Shown here: positions 56,571-64,000 of the stretch, in pieces
Position numbering within the stretch: the stretch's first letter is position 1
Layout: each line of letters begins with the position of its first letter
Source of the DNA: Acanthacorydalis orientalis
Lineage: Eukaryota; Arthropoda; Insecta; Megaloptera; Corydalidae
Direction: 5' to 3'
NCBI GenBank assembly: GCA_034766995.1
Contig: CM068315.1
Span: 42,540,318-42,604,317 of the forward strand
DNA: 64,000 nt
Notes under the pieces: model-generated
Databases searched by the model: none
What the model saw: the letters and a program-made list of their open reading frames with translations, nothing else
Told to the model about the DNA's origin: nothing
Made by a program: the position numbers and the translations under genes

Positions 56571-58789
56571 CTGCAAAAGAAGATATTTATCAAAATACAT
56601 CTCTCGAGCCTTGTCAACAAAACTATGAAGTATAAATAAATATTTCTTTATTCGAATTAACAGATTTCGCTATTACTTCACACGACATACATAATTTCGT
56701 ATTTATAACCAATGGAAAAATTTAAAAATCATATGATTCTTTTCATGAACGAATACGTGTTGATTCCGCCATTTGGAGAACAGCCAAAAAAATTATACAA
56801 AAGCAAAATAAAAACAACATAAAATTCACTTGCATACGTATACACGCACGCAAGTGAAGACATTAATAGTACTCGTGTATTTGAACTGACCATTTATTTT
56901 TATATTACTTTTTCTTTTTGTCTACAAAATTTCAAATGCGCAATAACTGCTTTTTTCTAAAAATATATTCTCTTATAAACAATCTGAAATCACATACATT
57001 CTGGTAGTGGATACTGAAAGAAAAGTTAACGAGTTTCAATTTCTCTATAAAAATTAAAACACGGTTAGCTAAGAAGAATTTACAGCAAAATATCGAATTG
57101 AAAATGCTGAATGTAAAACAGAATTGATATTAAGAACAGTATAAGATATATGACATACAATAATATTTATAAATAATTCAGACAAAGAAAACCGATAAAA
57201 GAAATAAATACGGAGCCATTAAATCAACAAGAAACAATAGATAGCAATGAACGCCGTCTCAACTTTGTATTCTTTATCATATGTTTTTTTTTCAAAAACA
57301 ATAAATCGTTTTTATTATAACGTCAATCTTTAAATCATTCGAAAATCAGGCACGATGAATGATAAAAGGTTTATAATTGAAATCTGTTCATGTGAATTAC
57401 TTAATACTCAAATTTAATTTTTTCATAAGGTTAGATTGCAATATTCAAAAACGACTGCAAAAAAATAAAATTCAATCATACTCGGTTTACTAAAAAAAAT
57501 ACATGTTTATGCAACCAGTGATAAGTAAATATAAATGAAAACATTTACACATAAATGAATTTTAATCAAAATGTATTTTTTAACAACGTATTGTCTGTAT
57601 TAAGGACGAATTTGCATTGGAGCGATTTTAAATTAAAAATACGGATCTTAAATAGTAAACACCATGTGCAATTATTATTTGTTTACATGCTTCAATGTCA
57701 AGGCTAAGTTAAACTGCTGTTAGCAAAATATTACATCTACAAAAAATAGTGATAACATTGATTACACTCGTCGAGAACAAGTTTGTGCTATTCTTATCAC
57801 ATATTCTCTACGGAATATTTTAATGCTCGGTAGGTCGTTGACACGCCGCATTTTGGACCACACTTATAGAAAATAATTACTTAAAATTAGCATATTTTCT
57901 GGTAAACAAAAATCGGACTCGGTAATTTGGAAAGAACAAATATACGTTTATAAATATTTTTTTTATAAAACTGGTAGGGAACTAACTAAAATAAAAATGG
58001 TATATAGTGCATGCATCTAACAAGAAAAAATATATGGTTGATCGTATTACTAAACGAAAATATAATATTCGATTAGAGGTGAACATAATACTTGTGTGTA
58101 AATATACCGTGATAAGAATCAGTATTATTTCAACGACTTAGTCACAAGTGTCAGATGATACATTGCAATATTTTTGTATTAAATTATTGAGCACACGCGA
58201 CAACGTGTGATTACAACACTGAATTCACGTGGACATATTAATAAATCTATCATACTATTCTTGGCGCATAGTTTTCACAATTAACAGCGTTGCACGTATC
58301 TTCGATAGTGTTATAAATTAATAATATTAATAGTCTATTGACACAAATTCATGATGGTTGGTAATAAGACGAAATCAGAATATTTTGAAGAAATTATTTA
58401 AAAAATTATTACTATTTAAATATTAATATATCTAAACATAGAAAAAAATTAAGTAAGAAATACTGTTAGAACTGTCAAAAAATATAAAGTTTATCGGAAA
58501 TGATGAAAAAATTAATTAATGGTTTGACAAGTAAACAAACATTTGATAAGTAAACTATGATTATTTATATTTATGATATAAATGTTCTTTTAATGTTATA
58601 AAAATAAAGTAAACATTAAAAAAAAATAATACGAAAAAAGTGTTAGGAAAAAAGATGAGAAAAATATTGTATTGTTTCTTACTGGACAAAGGTTATTGCA
58701 ACCATATAACTGTCACTTCGTACAGCTTACATTACACGAAATATTTACACGTTATTTAATAAAATATTCAATCAAATTTGAAAAGATTT

Positions 58790-58977
58790 GTGTGTGTGTG
58801 TATATATATATATATAATATATATATATATATAATATATATATATAATATATATATATATAATATATAATATAATATATATATATATATATATATATAAT
58901 ATAATATATATATATATATAATATAATATATATATAATATAATATATATATATATATATATAATATATATATATATA
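58790..58977. repeat. Irregular (TA)n with (TAATA) interruptions
   Basis: (TG)n passes into about 180 bp of TA interrupted at irregular intervals by an extra A (ATAATATA). It ends exactly at the left end of the element at 58978. Confidence 0.9.
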
Positions 58978-59908
58978 CACAATCAACTCTCTTATAACAC
59001 GGTTAATTCGTTACGTGTTGAATCGAAACCGTGTTAAATGAAACCTAGAAGTAATACAAATCAGTAGAATGCATTCCGTGTTATATCGAAACCGTGTTCT
59101 TGGATTGGCGTGCTATATTATCGTGTTAAGTGAAATTTTATATGTACAATCAACCCTACTATAACGCAATTAATTCGTATCGCGTTATATGGAAACCGCG
59201 TTAAGTAAAACTCAAAAGTGCATATAAATCAGATTGATTCGTTGTGTATTATATGAAAACCGTATTCTCAGAGCACCATGTTATTAGTTTTGATAAAAAA
59301 AACAGCAATGCAACATCGTTCTACGTTTACAGGGGAATCCCCGGTAACAAATTGAAAATTATGATGTACGTTCATGAAAAAAAAAACAAGTGAATTCCTC
59401 ATTAATTTCAACCGTAAAAGTATAACAGAAAAAATCATACTATCGGGAGACTGCTTAAGCTGATTAAGTTGTATTATATAGAAACCGTGTTATAAGATTA
59501 CCGCGTTATAGGAAGGCTGTCGCAATTTTTGCTCCGATTTATATGGAAACCGCGTTATAGAAGGGTTTACTGTAATACAGATCAGGGGAATGCGTTCCGT
59601 GTTATATCGAAACTGTGTTCTCGTAGTTTGTCTGGATGTATGGACAAGAAACCGTCTACTGAATTAATTTTCAGTAAGAACAACGACGCACAGCTTGTAA
59701 TTATTATATACAAAGGAATTCCCTGTTTATGACAACCAAAACAGTCTAATGGAAACATTCGTGCTATATGAAGGTTGTCCAAGTTTATTAAATCACGCTA
59801 CATATAAATTGTGTTATAAGACTATCGTGTTGAAGGAGGTCTGTCGCAATTTTTGAATGTGTTATATTAAAACCGTGTTTTCAGAATACCGTTTTATAAG
59901 AGGATTAA

Positions 59909-59913
<5 letters not shown>
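58978..59913. mobile_element. Outer inverted-terminal element, carrying a nested copy
   Basis: The left end CACAATCAACTCTCTTATAA and the inverse complement of the right end CACACTTAATCCTCTTATAA match at 15 or more of 20 positions. Internal motifs such as CCGTGTTATATCGAAAC and AATGCGTTCC or AATGCATTCC recur at about 59070 and 59590. It is flanked on both sides by (TA)n arrays, consistent with insertion at a TA target inside an array. No open frame suggests a transposase; it may be a MITE of the Tc1/pogo group. Confidence 0.6.
59147..59572. mobile_element. Inner element with TA target duplication
   Basis: 426 bp bounded by TA at 59145-59146 and 59573-59574. The left end CAATCAACCCTACTATAACG pairs with the inverse complement of the right end, CAGTAAACCCTTCTATAACG. 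The same end type as the outer element shows it is a related copy that landed inside it. Confidence 0.7.

Positions 59914-59914
<1 letters not shown>

Positions 59915-59961
<47 letters not shown>
59915..59961. repeat. (TA)n microsatellite
   Basis: About 44 bp of TA directly at the right border of the outer element. Confidence 0.95.
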
Positions 59962-59963
<2 letters not shown>

Positions 59964-60530
59964 TTTACATATATACTCAAAGATAAAAAAATTCATGTAC
60001 TATTAAGTAAGATTTTACAATAATCAGACGTCTCTATTTTTATTCGATGCATTAAAATTTAAAATTCGACAGTACTTTTCTTTTGTCTTGACTTTTTAAA
60101 ACATCCTACGATAGTTATACGATAAAGTTATTATTTTTAAATTATAAAATATAATTTTAGAAAATGTATCATTTGAAGCAGTACACTTTTGCGATCAAAT
60201 AAATGTTAATGATGCTATAGACAAACAAATAATTTGACATTTATGAAGAGAGTTATATTTATAAAAACGAATACAGAAAGAAATATTAACACGTACACAA
60301 AAACGTTGTTAATTTTAAAAAGATATGATACTAACTCAAAAAATAGATTTTAATGATTCATATTTTAATGAATCTTTACAATGATTGATTAAAGTCCTGT
60401 ATGAAAAAAGACTTTTTAATAATATCAAAATAGATTTTATAAAATCAATATACCAAACAAAATACTAAAAAAAACTGAAAAGACCAACCAATAAAAGTCA
60501 ATTATCAACATTAGCCTGTTTATATCAGTG

Positions 60531-60660
60531 ATGGGCAAAATACGGCTTCCAAAGCTACTCTGTGCGGCTCCCGAGATAATGTTGGGTTTCATTGCCATTT
60601 TTTCTAAACTTTATATTAATAATCTATAGTAGTGTAGTATGTACCAATACTAGAACCTAT
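60531..60660. mobile_element. hAT-like terminal sequence
   Basis: CAGTGATGGGCAAAATACGG followed by a GC-rich stretch (CTCTGTGCGGCTCCCGAG) resembles the conserved terminal sequence of Charlie-like hAT transposons (CAGxGxTGGGCAAA). The opposite end and an 8-bp duplication were not found, so this may be a solo fragment. Confidence 0.5.
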
Positions 60661-61456
60661 TTTATATATAAAGGGGTAATTCACATTATCTTTTCAAACA
60701 TCCATTAACATAGTGTCCAAACTGCGTAACTGTGTCTAAACTGTTACCTGCAAAAATGAAGACCCAATCAAAGTCTTCAACGAGTAGAGATTAAACATAT
60801 TCTGTTTTAGTGAGTAGGACTACTATATACTTGAATTTTTATTATTTATAAATACAATTTTAAAATAACATTTTATGGCTCTTGATAATCAACTTAGATG
60901 TCGACGCGCCGGTAAATCCCAAATTCTATCTATCTTTTCTGTACCTGCCTTCAACAAAAGAGTTGATCAGATAATTTAAAATAACTGACAGAGTATTCCA
61001 AAAATTACTTCTGCTACCGTATCTGATTTATTCTAAACACATATTTTAGTAAATTTTAAGAGTTCTAAATTGAATACTTATATTTACCCACAGAATATAA
61101 CCTAATTATCTGAAAAATTTTTATAATAATACTTCGAATTGTTTAAGAAAGTAATTATAACTGATTTTCAAATAATCATTGAAAATTTAAATATTTCTGA
61201 AACATACAAGTATTTGAATTTAAAATTACTCGTAATGTTATTACTGATATAAATAAAGAAAAAAAAATAATTGAACAAATTGGTAATTCATTGGTAAACC
61301 ATGAGAACACAATTACCATCTTGCCCACAGAAGTAACAGCATAAAAATAAATATTATAGAAAAATCTAATTCTACACAACAATGAATTCGAAGTATTTAA
61401 TGGTATCTATTTAAAATTGTATTAGTGATCTACTTTAATATAGTACGACTCTTGTG

Positions 61457-61560
<104 letters not shown>

Positions 61561-61761
61561 CACAATTGGAACGTCGAAGCCCCGGAATAAAAAGGGTATG
61601 ATTTTGCAATACGAAACTACACGTGGCGAAATTATAGCTGGCAAACGCAAGATGCTCGATTAAAAACATCATTCATATCTTTCTTGTCATTCGAACCTTG
61701 CTCTGAACAATTTTTATTTATTAAAATAAACATTATTTTAATAAAATGCAATCTACTTATG

Positions 61762-61772
61762 TACATATATAC

Positions 61773-61828
<56 letters not shown>

Positions 61829-61836
61829 CATACATA
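61762..61836. repeat. (TA)n and (CATA)n array
   Basis: About 60 bp of TA with CATA units at the right end. Confidence 0.95.
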
Positions 61837-62504
61837 TAACACATAACTCTATAATATACTAACATTTAAAGATTATAACATTAAAGTCTCAAGATTAACC
61901 TTTTAAAAAATCGATGTTGAATTAGAATCGCACGATTTGTCTACGGTAATCATTAAATTGCTAAACTGTAAGAAGATTTAATGAAAAACAAGTATTTAGT
62001 ATAATTTGTTAAATCGAAGATTAAATACAAACGTATACTCAACTTTTATAAATAAAACTCTATTTAAAATACTTGAAATGTTTTTCAATAAGCTGATGTG
62101 TATTTCAATAATATTTTCAAATTATTTTTAGTAAAACTCGCCAATAAATAAAAAATGGACATTATTTTGCATTAGAAAGTTTTATTACTTTTTATAGTTT
62201 TTTTTTGTATACAAACATTATATGAAACTCCCAATGACATTTTTTCTAATTATTAACAATGTGTGAATTTGGAATATTGATTATCCGTAAATTCATATAT
62301 ATATATATATAAACAAAAAATGATGAGTTTTTTTCAATTAATTTCTTATTTAGTCATAACACAGTTTACATAAACAACTGATTAGAATCTGAAAATATTA
62401 TAATGAAGTAACTCAATTGTGAAATAAATATATTTCGCCATATAAATCTTATTTTGATATTAAAGACAGTAGAATAAATAAGCTTCCACGAATATTTTAT
62501 TAAT

Positions 62505-62506
62505 TA

Positions 62507-62570
<64 letters not shown>

Positions 62571-62575
62571 CATAA
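62505..62575. repeat. (TA)n microsatellite
   Basis: About 60 bp of TA ending in CACATACATA. Confidence 0.95.
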
Positions 62576-63220
62576 ATTATATGATATAAATAGATCACTG
62601 TGTTGGGACCAAAAAACAAATGTTGTGACTGTATAACAACCAATAGGAATGATATTTCTCATGCTATGCCAACGTGATCACCAAGAGCTTGACCGTACAG
62701 TGCCATGGATTATTTACTTATAAATAAACAAGACAAGGCGATGTTACACGTATGTACGACTATTAAGTTAACCACTGACTTTACATATCTGCAGCATTGG
62801 AATTATCTGTAAATATAAATGAATAATCACAGAAAATGTTGTTTATGTCTGGAACAGTTCCAATAATAAAGACAATTATTCGAATAATTTTCAATACTTT
62901 CTATTTTACCGTATGGTTCAGTGGCTCAACAGTAAAATTATTGATTTACACCTACATATAACTAATAATATTAAAAATACTTAACCAACTGAAAGTAACT
63001 GGATAATTAGTATATACATGTACTGAGATATGTAAATATATTCCGAGTTATTTTTGTCTTTAAAAAATCACTTCCGTTTTTGCAATATTACAGACATTGT
63101 TTGTTGTAAACAAAATATCATTTCATTCTATTTTTAAAAATAAAACATTTTAAATAATTTGTTATACTTAAAATATTTTTTCCTTTCCCAAACGTTTATA
63201 ACTAATAACAAATCCATAAA

Positions 63221-63261
<41 letters not shown>

Positions 63262-63281
63262 TTATATAAATATATAAATAT
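63221..63281. repeat. (CT)n and (TA)n compound array
   Basis: About 12 CT units followed by TA. Confidence 0.95.
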
Positions 63282-64000
63282 GTAGAAATAATCTACATCC
63301 AGCGAAAAAAATAATATGTATATAAAAATATTTATTACGTTCATTTTTTAAATATCGGCACTTTCTATTATGGTTTATTACTGTTCTCTTATTGAATATG
63401 TCTATATTATATTAAAAATGGGTTATATTATTCATTTATTCATAATGAAGCACTAATTTCGTTTTAATCATTAAAAATATTAGTCAATCTAACTTCGAGG
63501 AGGTTTCAAATATCAAATTAAGGATACAATTTTTCTAAGCAAACAAATAAGCCAATAAACAAATAGCCAAAAATAATGCTGTATTAGTGAAATAAATGGA
63601 TGAAATGAAATGATGAGAAATGTCCGAATCTTTAAGTACGCTTTTAGTTTTAAAATCGTGTAATCATCATGAATACAATTTAAGCAATCTCTTTGAAACA
63701 GTCAGCAAGAAAATTAGCGAAAACCACCGACAGTCGTTAAAAAAACACTGTGTTCCTGTTAAACATAAAAAATGTTAACAATTATGTGTGGAGATTCCTG
63801 GAAATTAATGAGAATTAATTACACAGTTAATACAATCATAGATCAATTGAAATATTTGCATATTTTAAAAGAGAGTTCACAAACTGGTTCTTAAAAAAGA
63901 GTTTATAATAAATAATAGAATTGATAATGAAGTAAAGTTTTCAGCTTGGATTTTTAAAGAATAGTTGTTACCTAATACATCAAAATATTTCTACACGCCG

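Noticed and set aside
58790..58977. CRISPR-like array of regular ATAATATA units
   Set aside because: Units are short and directly adjacent without unique spacers; it is an interrupted microsatellite in a eukaryotic genome.
62600..62830. GC-richer patch upstream of the PP1 regulator as a possible first exon
   Set aside because: A pyrimidine-poor acceptor exists on the minus strand, but no frame is open beyond about a dozen codons and no start fits phase 2.

Overview
The window looks like an AT-rich nuclear genome segment from an arthropod, most likely an insect. This is inferred from spliceosomal genes with GT-AG introns as short as about 55-65 bp, degenerate mariner, RTE-like LINE, hAT-like and piggyBac-like elements, a Gbs/PPP1R3-type glycogen-targeting subunit, and a background dominated by A+T with about 40 long (TA)n arrays. 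I could not assign a species or order.

Layout, left to right. 1-18300 (+): the last two exons of a small PPxY-motif gene (gene A), separated by a 16.8-kb intron full of (TA)n arrays, foldback repeats, a mariner-type MITE and a LINE remnant. 18700-26349 (+): a head-to-tail paralogue (gene B) with the same intron phases, two equal-length candidate first exons that each encode a membrane segment, and a C-terminal PPTY motif. 26350-36447: no convincing gene; it holds mariner and LINE debris and microsatellites. 36448-43766 (+): a two-exon gene (gene C) whose 20-nt first coding exon gives a cysteine-cluster N-terminus. 45231-46458 (-): a four-exon gene that resembles the inner-kinetochore protein CENP-P. 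46889-47943 (-): a complete three-exon TMEM177 orthologue of 311 residues. 50189-50272 (-): a lone candidate terminal exon. 53960-56570 (-): the large last exon of a PP1 glycogen-targeting regulatory subunit with an RVxF motif and a CBM21 domain; its upstream exons are not identified here. 56571-64000: intergenic or intronic DNA with nested TA-target transposons and more (TA)n arrays.

The genes do not form an obvious pathway. TMEM177 acts in cytochrome oxidase assembly, the CENP-P-like protein would act at the centromere, the PP1 subunit acts in glycogen metabolism, and genes A and B look like small membrane-anchored WW-domain ligands. The most original signals are the A/B tandem pair with its alternative membrane exons, the CENP-P-like gene, the cysteine-cluster micro-exon of gene C, and several short inverted-repeat element families in many copies.

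All exon structures were read by eye from splice consensus, phase and reading frame. No database search or transcript evidence was available.
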